DNA of 64,000 nt, from NCBI GenBank assembly GCA_002286715.1, contig NSJX01000015.1, positions 125,313-189,312 on the forward strand, given 5' to 3'. Below are positions 44,493 to 55,567 of the stretch, in pieces; within the stretch, counting starts at the first letter, position 1, and the number at the start of each line of letters is the position of its first letter. The DNA is from Dentipellis sp. KUC8613 (lineage: Eukaryota; Basidiomycota; Agaricomycetes; Russulales; Hericiaceae). The notes beneath the pieces are model-generated. The model had not been told where the DNA came from, did not search any database, and worked only from the letters and a program-made list of their open reading frames with translations. The position numbers and the translations under genes were made by a program.

Positions 44493-46041
44493 ATGCTGCC
44501 GACATTACTCCCTCTTCTATATCTCCCCGTCGCCTTCGGTGCTGTACCTCGAACTATAAAGCTGTCTGCGCGCCAAGGCACCAAGCGCAACAACGGGCTG
44601 GTCAGCGGACCCCTGCAGAACCAGTTCGACGGAACTGACGTCGCGTAAGTCTTCTGCGATTTCTTAGTCCAGGTAGGTCGCTGATAGACATTTCTCTCCA
44701 GATGGTACGGCAATGTCAGCTTCGGCACGCCTCCGCAGACATTCGGTATCACCTTCGAGACGGGCTCGTTCACCGTCGAGATCACCGGTATCCAGTGCGG
44801 CGATCCGTGCAGGAATCAGCGCAAATTCAATTATACTGCAAGCTCGACGTTCGTCACGAAGAACGAAACTGATAGGATCGATTTTGAAGTCGGGGGTAGC
44901 AGTGACCCTAGTACGTTGTCTCTCTGGCGCGTACTTATCTTTGCTAATTTTTACGCTCAGATGTGAGCACGGAATTGATTCGACTCTCTCCCTGCGATCT
45001 AATGTTGTATTCATCGCTTTCTTGTAGGAAATTCAAGCCTTTGATGTGCTGAAGGCTAACGACACGATGAACATCCTCGGGATTTCTATTCTAAATTTCC
45101 CGTTCAACATTATCACGAACCAAACTGATCTCTTTGTGAGCAACATTTCTTCTGCACCTGCACATCACATCACTATGCTCATACAGCAATCGAACAGACC
45201 AAGGACGCCTTTGACGGAATCGTACGGTCTCCTGGTAGATCGAATTCAGCCTTGAGCTGACTTTCGGACGCAGATCGGAATGGGCTACCAAACGGACGGC
45301 GGCATCTTCCCCGCGCTCAAGCAATCCGGTCTTCCAGGTATGCTCTCCAACAAATCCTTTCTTATTTAATCTAACGTTCCCGCAGCGGTCTTCTCGCTGT
45401 ATCTGACCCCACAGACTGTTGGGGGAGCCGAAATTACGCTCGGCGGCTACGATAAGTCCAAGACCAACGGTGCGGAGCCGACCTACGCCAACATCTTGCC
45501 GCCCTGGGTGCCGTCCTCCAACACGAGTGCCAACTTTTGGTCGCTCAAGTCTAGCCAGCTTACGGTGAACGGCAAGACTGTCGATGGGAACCTGTTCAAG
45601 GATCTCCCCCTCGTCTTTGATACGAGCACGTATGGCATGGTGTTGCCTACGAATTTGACTCAAGTACGCTTCGCATGGCCCCTCCCGTTGCCCAATTCTG
45701 ACCACACGCTATCGCAGGCGATATACGCGCAAGTCTCCCCCGACATCAAGCCCTTCGGCAACAGCGGAACCTATGCGATATCCTGCTCCAAGATCAAGAA
45801 TCTCCCATCTGAGATCACGTTCACTTTCACCTCCACCGCGAATGCGCCGTTCAACCTCACCATCCCGTCATCGGAGCTGAGCTCGGGACCGCTGCCGGAG
45901 GACACGAGCATGTGCCAGACGCTGATCAGCGCGTACGACGGCTATCCGCTTGGCATCCTCGGCGGGGCGCTGTTGAAGCATTATTATTCAATTTGGGACG
46001 TGGACAACGCGCAGCTTGGGTTTGTCAAGAATAACTTTTGA
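44493..46041 (+). CDS. A1 aspartic-protease-fold secreted protein with altered active-site motifs
   Basis: Pepsin-family fold with a signal peptide (LPTLLPLLYLPVAFGAVP). Recognisable segments: WYGNVSFGTPPQTFGITF, FDGIVGMGYQTDGGIFP, AVFSLYLTPQTVGGAEITLG, the tail GILGGALLKHYYSIWDVD and AQLGFVKNNF. The two catalytic triplets are changed: the first reads ETGSF (GAG at 44757) instead of DTGSS, the second FDTSTYG (45619) instead of D-T/S-G-T. Frame and splicing look intact over seven or so exons, so it may be an expressed but inactive or atypical protease homologue rather than a pseudogene. Its C-terminal third and 3' flank are duplicated at 48650-49330. Confidence 0.82.
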
Positions 46042-46470
46042 GAATGAGGGGTTGGGTTGGGTTATGACTCGAGTAGCGTATTGTCGCGTTTTCGTGTCTG
46101 TGTGTATGTAATTGTTCAGTGTGATATCTCAGTCAACAGGTGATGTTTTACGGAGGAAAACGTGATCGTTGAATGTCCTGGATCCGTTATGTCGTGAAAA
46201 TCAATATGTGGGCCTACGTAGATGGTAAATGTTCAGATGTGCGAGTATACACTGGCCAGATGTAGAACGTCGATCGACAAACAGTCCAGAGACCAAATAT
46301 GGATTGGGCCTATCCCAGCAACTTGAAACCCTCAACAAACCCCGGAAGCACTGTAGCAAAAATCGCGGTGCTCTGTGAAATGGTGGCGAGGGCTGCATCA
46401 GAGCAAGATGGCCTGCACAGGCGAGTAAGTCTCCAAAAGAATTCGACTCCGCCTCGGCATCACCCGACCG
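45760..46470. repeat. Segmental duplication, left copy
   Basis: The protease 3' end, the whole intergenic spacer (including GGGGTTGGGTTGGGTTATG and CGTCGATCGACAAACAGT) and the end of a ThuA-like gene align collinearly with 48700-49400. Here the protease part is intact and the ThuA part decayed. Confidence 0.85.
46310..46470 (-). pseudogene. Remnant of a ThuA-like gene C-terminus
   Basis: The minus strand reads PSCSDAALATISQSTAIFAT and VLPGFVEGFKLLG to a TAG at 46310. This parallels the GPI-type tail of the intact gene at 49222 (SSSDATSASISRSIVVFGTA). A preceding Ser/Glu segment (SGDAEAESNS) matches its Ser/Gly-rich stalk. Nothing of the ThuA catalytic-like domain remains upstream. Confidence 0.75.
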
Positions 46471-46582
46471 CGCCACTCGTCCGTCTCTCCTCCTCGAATC
46501 CAGAGCGCAGGGATCTTCCTCCTGGAACGGCTGGCAACAAGACTGGCCATCTCGTCTCACACGAGTCTACGCCAAAGTCCTC

Positions 46583-47932
46583 ATGGCATCACAGACTATT
46601 GACTGGACCAAGGCAAAATCTCCTACACCTCTGCAAGATGTCGCCTTTAGTCATCCAAACGTGACCGTTACAAGTGCTTTCAATATGTGCTGCCGTGCTG
46701 AAAAGCGCTTGTGTGCGCTCGGGGCAGAATCCTCTAACTACTGCTTCCATCGCCGCCTCATCCATGTCCGCATTCTCGGCCATCTTCTCGTGTATGGTCC
46801 CTCATCTGCTTCAGTTGCCCATGTCGCGTCAAGCATCGTTTCATTACGAGAGCCGGAGGATCGAGAATCCCAGAAGCTGGTAGTGCTCGGTGAATTTTAC
46901 GACAATCATTTTTTGAGAGCCTGTGAGTCCCGCTGTCTTTTCGCGAAATTGGTCATCCAAATGAGTGGTCCGTAGTCCGCCAGTTTACATGTAAATGTCG
47001 AACCCCGGCGCACTCTGAGCACCTATCACGACCTTCGTTCAACATGACCAAGAAAGAAATCGAGGAGTGCTTGATTGAGACACCAAGCAATCACGAAGCA
47101 GCGAAGCGCCTCGTAAGCTGCGCATTTGGTAATTTATATTCTGTCCTAAAAACTCAGTAAAACTTCACAGACCCTTGCACGGGATGGGTGCCGTTGCATG
47201 CTCACCGGCAAGATGCACTCGGCCCACCGTGAAACGGTGTACAGCGTCCAACATCCGGGCGAATTTGTTCCGCACACAATCACCGAATGTGCTCACATCT
47301 TCTCAGTATCGACCAATACGAATTTGAACGACTCGGAAAAGGTAATGTCGGTCTGCCATTCATGACTGATTCCCTTCTGACCGATCAAAGCGTGATTATA
47401 CCGCTAATTTCTGGAGCATTATCAAATCGTTTGGTTATGTCTCAATTCAGCCGAAGCTCGAGGGCAGCGACATGCATTCTCTGCAGAACCTCTTGACACT
47501 TGCAATCGATGTGCACCGGGCGTTTAATGGATTGAAATTATGGCTTGAGCCCATATCCGTGTGTCTCGTATCTTTCCTAAATGCTCACTCTGTCTAACCT
47601 AGATACCTGCTCAGGGTGCCCCAAATCGCTACCGCATCCTGTCCAGATATGATCCTCGGGAAATTGATATTGTAAACCCTGTGGTTCATTTCACATCGCA
47701 TACTGACCCACCACTGCCGCTCCCGGACCCGGACTATCTACACATTCACGCTGCATGCTGCAAGATTGCCCTCATGTCCGGTGCATCGGGATTATATGAC
47801 CAGCTTGAACAAGATATGGAGTCAGATCCAGACCCAGAGCTGGAGTTGTCTGCATTTGCGTCGGCGTTGGAGGCACGCCTCGAACATGAACAAGTTCATC
47901 ATTCAATTGGTCATTCTGTTTATCCTGCGTAG
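46583..47932 (+). CDS. HNH_2 nuclease-domain protein (basidiomycete type)
   Basis: The N-terminal exon (46583 to about 46921) is helical with RILGHLLVYGPSSASVAHVA and LVVLGEFYDNHFLRA, a usual lead-in for this family. A GT-AG intron restores TCKCRTPAHSEHLSRPSF and MTKKEIEECLIETP. The nuclease core is TLARDGCRCMLTGKMHSAHR and then TECAHIFSVSTNTNLNDSE, where Cys-X2-Thr-Gly and the AHI His match HNH_2. It continues FWSIIKSFGYVSIQPKLEGS, MHSLQNLLTLAIDVHRAFNG (second His region) and YRILSRYDPREID with an acidic C-terminus. Exact introns near 47130, 47345 and 47570 are inferred. Function of these proteins is unknown; they are numerous in mushrooms. It lies between the two arms of a duplication. Confidence 0.72.
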
Positions 47933-47989
47933 ACGCTCTAATGTCTTCTTGTGGCACCTCCTGCATCTCGATACTGCCTTGGGATACCC

Positions 47990-48640
47990 AACATGCGCGC
48001 CGGCTTTGCCAACTTTGAGCCGCGCGTCCAGAAGCTGCTCTCCTTCGTGCAGTCCACCCTCAAGTGGCGTCTTATGGGACCATCCCGCGCTAGGTTCATC
48101 CCGACGGTCGTGTAGCTCTTCTCGGCGACGCTTGCCACCCCAAGCTCCTACGTGACGCGTCCCAGGCTTGTTTGATTGCGAATCTGACTTGCATCTGAAG
48201 CCGTACCGTGCATAGGGTGCCGCCACGGCCATTGACGACGCCGCCGTCCTCGGCGCGCTACTCTCGCACCTGCCCACGCTTCATCTTGGGCTCGCGCTCT
48301 CCTTCGCTCCCTCCTCGCCTCTGCGAGACGATCACGCATCACAGGCTCCCGGACTGCACAGAGACACAACAGTCGTCGCGCCTGGAACAGCACATATTCC
48401 ACCTCCCCGGCAGGCCAGAGCAGCAGGCCCACGACGCCGTCATGCGCTGTGCCATGGACATCGAGCGCGCCGCCCGGCTCCACCGCGCCGCTCCCCGGCA
48501 AGCACGCAGATGGGCTCGCGGGCAACTCGAACCAGTGGGCGGGCCGTGCGAAGAACGAGGTACAGTTTTTGTACGACGCAGACGAGGCTGTCGGCAGGTG
48601 GTGGGAGGAGACGGGCAGGATGCTGCTTGACTCATTTTTA
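47990..48640 (+). pseudogene. FAD-dependent monooxygenase (salicylate-hydroxylase-like) C-terminal fragment, broken
   Basis: Shifting frames give family segments in the right order: FANFEPRVQKLLSFVQSTLK, then VHPDGRVALLGDACHP (the second FAD motif, about 48092-48140), then KPYRA-stop-GAATAIDDAAVLG with a stop where the family has Gln. After that come RLEQHIFHLPGRPEQQAHDA and NSNQWAGRAKNEVQFLYDAD with VGRWWEETGR. The FAD-binding N-terminal half is absent. At least two frameshifts and one nonsense change make it non-functional. Its end runs straight into the protease remnant. Confidence 0.8.
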
Positions 48641-48979
48641 CCCCGCAGGCCGTCGGGGGTGTCGAAATCACGCTCGCGGCTTCGACAAGTCTTTGACAGC
48701 GGCTGCACCTACGCGATCAACTGCTCCAAGATCAAGAATCTTTCGTCCAAGATCACGTTCACGTTCACCTCCACATCGAACACCCCATATAACTTGACCA
48801 TCCCGTTGTCAGAGCCGAGCTCGGGGCCGCTGCCGGAGAACACGAGCATGTGCCAGACGCTGATTAGCGCGTACAACGGCTATCGGCTCGGTATCCTTGG
48901 CGGGGCGCTGTCGAAGCATTATTATTCGATTTGGGACGTGGACCCCGCGCAGCTTGGCTTCGTCAAGAACAACTTTTGA
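48637..48979 (+). pseudogene. Aspartic protease remnant (C-terminal)
   Basis: It begins with a relic of the AVGGVEITL segment, jumps over the middle of the protein by deletion, then continues GCTYAINCSKIKNLSSKITF and EPSSGPLPENTSMCQTLISA. It ends at GILGGALSKHYYSIWDVD and AQLGFVKNNF. It is closely similar to the end of the gene at 44493. No catalytic motif, signal peptide or promoter is present. Confidence 0.88.
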
Positions 48980-49400
48980 GGGAGAGGGGTTGGGTTGGGT
49001 TATGTCTGTCGTGCTTCATCCCTGTGCTTACTTATTCGACGCGATGTTTTAGTCATCAAATAATGTCCGGCGGACGATAATGTAGTAACTGAACGCCCTG
49101 TGTCCATTACATTGCGAAGGTAAAACGTAGATCTATATAGTCAATGTTCAGATGTGTGAGGATATAGTAAGGTGTATAAGCCATAGTCCCGTCGATCGGC
49201 AAACAGTGCAGAGTCCAAAGTCTATGCAAACAGGCTGAAAACCCCAACCAGCCCCAGAAGCGCCGTACCGAAAACCACGATACTCCGTGAAATGGAGGCG
49301 GAGGTTGCATCAGAACTCGATGGTCTGAATACGCGCGTTAGTCTGCAAGAACCTGTGAAGTCCAAGAAAGCGCAAACTTACGATGTGTTGGAAGCGGAGG
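48700..49400. repeat. Segmental duplication, right copy
   Basis: Collinear with 45760-46470: protease tail, GGGGTTGGGTTGGGTTATG spacer and the ThuA-like gene end. Here the protease is decayed and the ThuA-like gene intact. Confidence 0.85.
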
Positions 49401-50762
49401 ACGACCCCGTTGCGGAGCCAGCTCCCTTGCTGGCCGTCGGGCCTGACGATCCTGATGACGAAGACGACGCGCCATCTGGGTTGCCTACTGCCGCGCTGGC
49501 ATTGAATGCACGAGTCGTATTGGACTGCAGAGCCCAGGTTATACCACCCGTGACGTGGCCCATGAACAAATCATCCTTTGTAACGGGATGGTTTCAATGC
49601 TCAACCAGGGCTCGCAAGGTATGGCACAGATTAGACGCACCTGCCACGTCTCGTTCAAGTGCCCGAGACTTGTGTAGAAGCTGCGTCCTGCAGTACCGTT
49701 GCTGTCGACGCCGGCACCATGCTCCTGATACCAAGCTGGGTGCGAAAGATGAGTCGATAGCCAGAGTTAAGGGTGTGCGCGAGACGGACCAGTTGGATGG
49801 GGAGTGCCCTGGTTGAAGTTTCGAGGACCGGGATCTACATATCCACTGTATATAGTCTCAAGGAGAGAAGGGATACCAGCGAACTCACCAGTGTAGGACG
49901 ATTCATCTGCTGAAAGGATTACGACAGCCCCGACCGAGCGCGGATCCGACTTGAAGTTGTACCTAAGCGAAGCATGAGTTTAAGCTTAACTTGATTTCGC
50001 CTTGAAAGAGAAATGCCGTGGCCCGACTAGCCTGCTTACATCTCGTCCTGAACATGCCACTGCGCTGGAAGCATGCTTGTACTCGGGTGCGAAGCATCAA
50101 TCACGTCGACCGTCTAGGTATCCGCTTGTCCATTAGTCGACTAGCACATTCGAGGGTCCAGATGGCAGCAGGCGACGTACGGCATTCTGGAGTGCGGGGT
50201 GATAATCGAAGAATGCGCCTGCGGGATGTACCAGTGAGATTCTCGACCTGTCAATTAGAAGTACACGATCTGCGCGTACCGACTTCCCGGCCGTAGAATG
50301 TCGTGTTTCGTAGCGCGTCCGAAGCAGCGTGTATGGCAACGAAATTGCCTCCTAGGTCAAGGTACTTCTGAAGTGCGGTCTTCCCGGTGTCATCGAGGAC
50401 TGCAGGCGTGCAGGGATGTATCGTCAAGTTGTGAAGCTTATTTCAGTTGACCGTGCTCACGCACCTTCTCCCGTGTTCATCAAGAATATAAGCAGGTCAT
50501 ACGGCGCGAGTCCATCATCCGTAAAGCGACTCTTGTCCTCAGTAGCGTCAAACTGTATATCCAGCGAAGAGCCTTTTGCGGTGAGCGCGTCGCGTGCAGT
50601 AGGTATGGAGTCGTGCCGGAAGTCGGCGGTCGCAGAGTATATGAGCGCGCGTGCGGGTACATGTTGTTGAGCCATGATCATAGAATGTGGTGAAAATAAA
50701 GGAAGGGTGGATAGTATGAGAGCTGAAAGGAAGGGGGGAAGGGCGGGTGCGAACTGCAACAT
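49222..50762 (-). CDS. Secreted, probably GPI-anchored ThuA-like domain protein
   Basis: The ATG at 50762 opens a hydrophobic leader (LQFAPALPPFLSALILSTLP). The ThuA-like (class-I glutamine-amidotransferase-like) fold follows: RALIYSATADFRHDSIPTAR, DATEDKSRFTDDGLAPYDLL, FLMNTGE, VLDDTGKTALQKYLDLGGNF, VAIHAASDALRNTTFYGREV and FFDYHPALQNA. Near the end are LFMGHVTGGITWALQSNT and a Ser/Gly-rich stalk (GASSSSSGSSGPTASKGAGS). An intron leads to SSSDATSASISRSIVVFGTA plus LLGLVGVFSLFA, a GPI-signal-like hydrophobic tail ending in TAG at 49222. ThuA was named for trehalose utilisation in bacteria, but the fungal secreted forms have no established reaction. Several introns in the middle are unresolved. 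Confidence 0.82.
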
Positions 50763-51043
50763 GGTGGAATAGAGTGGGATTTGGAAACAAAGCCAGGGTC
50801 CTTCAGCGCGCAACTTCAGTCATTTCAGCCTGTTTAGCGCCCGATTACTACACGAGACTTCGTCATGCTTTACTAACACTAGTGCTCGACTTCAGACGAA
50901 AACCAAGAGAAGCTGAATTCGGGATATTATGAACGCGGAAATTACAGCATGACTAGCTATCTACCGAAGTACCAGGAGCGTTGCGGGCCTATGGGCGGCG
51001 GATCTCCTAGTGACTCTGAGGTCGAAAGTAAGACACCATACCA

Positions 51044-53159
51044 CTACAGATTCACACCATGAGAGGAAAGTGACGGTTGGAACTTGTACTGAGGACATGC
51101 GACTGCCGGAAAATTTGTGGGGACTACAGAAAGGGAGAGGATGAGTAGGCACCCTAGAACGAAGACGCAGGAATAACCTACCTTTCTCGCCAGCGATCTG
51201 CGCGGCATGCTCGATCAGGATCTTGCCTTGGCTTATATACGGCACAGTATCATTCTCGCGAAGGTAGTAGAATGATTCTCCGTCATCGTGCTCGACATAT
51301 TGGCAGCAATTGTCGTCGTGACCGAACAGGGACCAGAAGGCGTCGCCCGCCCCCGCGGATTTAGTGATGGCAGAAAGGAAAGATTCGAGTGAGTCGCCTC
51401 CATTCTACAGGCATCGTAAAGGTCTATGAGCTTTCTTCCGTTCGAGGCAAGGCAACAGTGAAACGTACCAAGCCAGTCCAGTCATACTCGCCAGCGAGAT
51501 AGTTGCGTCCCGCTTTGTTAACGAGGTCCATACCTGTGGTTAGCTTTGAAATATTTGCTGGATCTACGAATGGTCAGACGGCCTCGAAAATTGTGACGAG
51601 TGTGAACCCTACAGAAGTGGTCTCCGCTGGGAAGCGAGGAAGGGTTAGATTTACCATTCAGGAACGCGGATCCGGGAAGAACGCACAAAATGTCAACCTC
51701 TTTAGTATCAAGCTGGTCAGTGTCAGGATAAATGCCGTCTGCATGCAAATGTCAGTTTGACGTTCGAACGACCCTCCGAGTAACGCACATGAACCATCCA
51801 CTATTTCGACGTCAGCAATTCGAATTCCGAACGTGAGAATAGTAATGGTACTCACTGAAGAGCTGCCGCGGAGCCAGTCTCTTCACCAGTTGTCCGATTT
51901 CCTTCGTCCAGCTCGCTGGAGCAGGGCCATCACCGAAGCGCACGGCGGCTAACTCATTGCCCGACTCCCAACCTAAATACACCAGGTTCGTAGACTGCCA
52001 AGTAAGCGAGGCAAAATGCAAACGGACCCAGGATTGTGGGATCGTCTTTGAGCGCGATGCCGGTATATCGATTGACATGCTGTGATTAGAGGACCATTTT
52101 TCGTGTCAACGGGGCATGTCGGAGGATGGGACAGATCACTTACAGTCAAATGATTTGTGATATAGCGCTTGAAGCTGCTGACGACCTTGGTGTCGTTGTA
52201 GAAGAAAGCGCCGACGTCGGGAGGTTCGATATTCGCTCCCGTGCCGTTGAAGGGATGGCCATTCCAGGAGATGAATTGGTACTTTCCGCCATGATAATAG
52301 TTGTACTGTGGCAACTCCGTCAAGGCGAGGCGGACAACAGAGAAATCGAGCTACCGACGTTGTCTACTAGAGGGATGAGGAGCTGTCTGTTCGTGAGTAT
52401 GAGGTTTGTGAAGATGTGCCATCCTTCCGAATTACCTTAATCCCATAGATACGCGCTGCAAGGATGGCGAAGTCGATTGCTTCATAGGCTTCTTCGTTGA
52501 ACACATCGAGTGAAGGCTCGACGCTCAACGGATTTCCAACTGAAATTCCCAGGGTATGTCCACGGACGGTAGTCCCGTGCATCACCTTTCCTCGTAGACA
52601 GACAGTTCAGTCCACACAACATAGTGTGCTGGGTGGGAATAAACTCACAGAAATGTCGGCAAACGCTTCAAGAACACGCGTTCTGCTTGGGTATGACGGA
52701 TCTGGACTATCGGAGCACGTCATATTAGTAGAAATTACAATTTTTGCATGGGGACAGAGAGAGGCATACATAACATTTTCGTCTAATCCTAACCAATAAA
52801 TGTTCGCTCCGACAACGCGGAAGTCTTTCCCCAGAAGCTTCAGTTTGGTACCTTGCCTGAAAGGTATCTTAGAACATGCAACCGATGAATGCAAAGAGAG
52901 TTACTTACCTAGTCACAAAAGAGTTTCGCTTCAAAAGCCCTTCCGCATCTGGGGAACCTGGGCCTGCGAAGACACCACCTGACGTGATATTCACGGGACA
53001 GTCTGTCGCACGAGCATCCAGGAACTTGGAAGGCTCGATTAGGCTCCTGATCTGCGCATCCGAGAGGCCTGTGATTTCTGCTATCTCGACGGGAAGCTTG
53101 ACTGCGGTGACAGCTGTAATGGCAGCAAGCGCTGTCGAGAGCAGGATCCGCTGGCGCAT
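51044..53159 (-). CDS. Secreted glycoside hydrolase, GH5 (mannanase-like)
   Basis: The signal peptide follows ATG 53159 (RQRILLSTALAAITAVTA). A pre-domain of about 65 residues (LPVEIAEITGLSDAQIRSLI) precedes the barrel: LKLLGKDFRVVGANIYWLGL, DPSYPSRTRVLEAFADIS, VRGHTLGISVGNPLSVEPSL, FNEEAYEAIDFAILAARIYG, KYQFISWNGHPFNGTGANIE, FYNDTKVVSSFKRYITNHL, ILGWESGNELAAVRFG with the acid/base Glu, and near the end YLAGEYDWTG with the likely nucleophile Glu. The last exon gives VPTNFPAVACPQYKFQPS and ends at TAG 51044. The WESGNE form and GH5-type barrel suggest a mannan-active enzyme; subfamily was not determined. Ten or more short introns. An in-frame ATG at 53198 adds 13 residues before the signal and is less likely. 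Confidence 0.82.
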
Positions 53160-53646
53160 CTTGAGAGGCGAATCGCTGTAAGACCGTCGCGTCCCCATCA
53201 GTGATGCCCTTCATACTTATAACGTGTACTTCGTTTGTGGACGGATGGTGCTGCGCTGGCCGAGAACTCATGACCACCGGGGAAAGTCCGGAGGGGCCCG
53301 CAGAGACATCGAGCGAGGCTCACCTGATGCTGGAACGTTAACGTTACGCGTCACGTCTGCTGATCGTGCAAAAGTATATTGTGAGAGGCCGAGACTGACG
53401 GCCTTCGCAGGGGCGATAGGTCGGCCGTTATAAGAGTGTAAGTAATCTCGTACGAATGGCTGCCGTCCAATGGGGAGCAGATGGATACCTTTGGCCTAGT
53501 GTAAAAGAGGGTGCTTAGTCTCATGGCTGTTCTGTTACACAACTTCTCTGTGGGACATTATGTGAGTCAGGAATGATGGATGCTTTACAGTCGGCTCTGC
53601 AGCACCAAAGAATAAGCTTTAGGCTTACACTATTCCCAACGCAATA
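53160..53646. other. Short intergenic gap
   Basis: GH5 promoter and the 3' flank of the methyltransferase gene; both genes are on the minus strand. No other element seen. Confidence 0.45.
53215..53222 (-). promoter_or_regulatory. TATA-like box of the GH5 gene
   Basis: TTATAAGT on the minus strand lies about 58 bp upstream of the preferred ATG at 53159. This proximity supports that start. Confidence 0.4.
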
Positions 53647-55567
53647 TTACACCGGGACAGCAATCGCATTCTGGAAGGAAAGCAGGAGGCCAGGTCCGCG
53701 GCGCACTTCCACCAGCTTCCAGCCCGTTTGGGCGAGCAAGTCGCGCAGCTGCGTCGCTGTACGTTCTTGACCGTTACAGAGGGTCAGCATCTGTATCCCC
53801 CGTTCAGTAATGTGTGTGTAGGTTCATCACGCATCACAACTCACTTGCATATCGCCCAAGTACGATGTCACGCTTGCCTGACCCCAGTGAGGCAACAGGG
53901 GTGCAGGTGGGAGTGGCTTCGCAACTCCGGGAACATCCCTCGCGGCTTCATCCTTGCACGCGTAAGAAATGATGTGGTCGATGATGAGCAGGCGTGTATG
54001 CGGCGTAGCCGCCTCGCGCAAGTTGCGCAGGATCTTGATGCAGTATTGGTCTGACCAGTCGTGTAGAATGGCGCGGAGGAGGAGGACATCCGCGTTTTTG
54101 ACGGGCTGTTCATGGCCCAGAAAATCGTACGCTGCGTATAAGGATCAGATGAGGCCACGGAATATAACGCGAAATGATGCCTACCTTGAAATTCAACTTT
54201 TCCTGCATTGACATAGTCGGGCTTGTTGATTTGCCAGAACTGACGTATCGCGCTAAGCATGGCAATTTTCGTAGAAAAATTGGATTCTACCTTTTCGGCT
54301 TCTGGGACAACTGCAGCGCGATCCTGGACAATAAAGTGTAGATGCGAGAAATTGTTCGCGAGAACAAGGCTCTGCGCGCCCACGCCGCCTCCGACATCAA
54401 CGACTATCGCGCCTTCCTTCAGGTTTTTCCAGTCGAACCCTACTTTCACTGAGCGCCGATGCGGGAGATATGCGAAACGCAGGCGTACCTTCCAGGATCG
54501 CGTTGGGAGGTGACAGTGCTTGCGAACCATTCATGGCGTGTCCTATCCTCCTAATCCTGTGCTCGTTCCCGGGAGTCTCGAACCACGAGAACAAATCCAA
54601 GTCGGTGTTGAAAGCTTTGTTCGCGGCGGACTTGTTGGATTCGTAGCTGTGGGATATCTCAGGATTTGATATCACGTCGGCGAGATATGCGGCTGCTTTG
54701 AAAGATTCATCCCCACTATTTGCAGAATAAAGTGCTTAGATGAGATTGGTTCAACTGAGTTCATGAGACTCACAAGTGTCCCAGGACAGCAGTGATTCCG
54801 GATGTTCCATCGTACATCTGATCTGGACTGCCGAGATATTTGAGTATGAAGATGTAGAATACATGTTGTAAAAGCGAAGACTCACTGAGCGACGAGCGCT
54901 TGAACGTCTTTACCAGAATCCAAGAATGAAGATAGCCGGTTGTTAGCAAAAGTATCAGGAGATACTTCTACGAAAATGTGATGGGTAGCCAGGAGGCGCA
55001 AGATTCGTGCTGCAGACAAGTCAGGCCCCGAAAAGCTAGCTGCGAAGGAAAAGAGCTGCCAACCAAGTTTGTTTGGGTCGATGTTGGTGAGCTTTGCGAT
55101 GTCTGTTACATGGGAACCCTGGTCGATCCATTGAGATGGGATGCATAATTTCGAGAGAATCATCATACCGCATGCCCAGTGTCACGCAGGGACTCAGCTA
55201 CATGAGCATCGACAGCGACACGAAGTGAAGCCGGAATATAGAACTATAAGATAAGCTTCATCAACATCCATGACTCGGAAAGTTGATGAATTACCGATAA
55301 TCCGAGAGACATCACTGTCAAAGGCGGAGCCCTGACAGCTGCGATGAGCTGCGACGCAGCCGCGACTATTTGCGCTGTCGCATCCGCGATATCGGGTGAC
55401 TGACGTGCTGCTTCGCTCTGGGGGCTGAATGTTGTCCAAAGCGAAGGGAACTCGAGGGACTCAGATGCAGCTGCGGCCTCGATGCGACCGACATTCGATT
55501 GGATGAGACTGGCAAGCGCCTTGAGTTCCGCGAGGGCGTTTGCTCCGTTGGACCTGTAATGCGACAT
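53647..55567 (-). CDS. O-methyltransferase (SAM-dependent, Methyltransf_2)
   Basis: Small-molecule O-methyltransferase of the fungal secondary-metabolism type (sterigmatocystin 8-O-methyltransferase-like). The N-terminal dimerisation region includes ELKALASLIQSNVGRIEAAA, VTDIAKLTNIDPNKLGWQLF and LLATHHIFVEVSPDTFANNR. Then DLFSWFETPGNEHRIRRIGH and VGFDWKNLKEGAIVVDVGGG (SAM motif I, GGGVG) followed by LHFIVQDRAAVVPEAEK. Further on are AYDFLGHEQPVKNADVLLLR and ILHDWSDQYCIKILRNLR, with the catalytic His-Asp of this family, then HTRLLIIDHIISYAC and the end GWKLVEVRRGPGLLLSFQ to AVPV-TAA at 53647. All motifs present; about seven introns. No polyketide or peptide synthase lies in the window, so the substrate is unknown. 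Confidence 0.9.

Noticed and set aside
46299..46664. 121-codon plus-strand frame as a gene
   Set aside because: It is antisense to the ThuA remnant, whose similarity to 49222-49330 explains the sequence.
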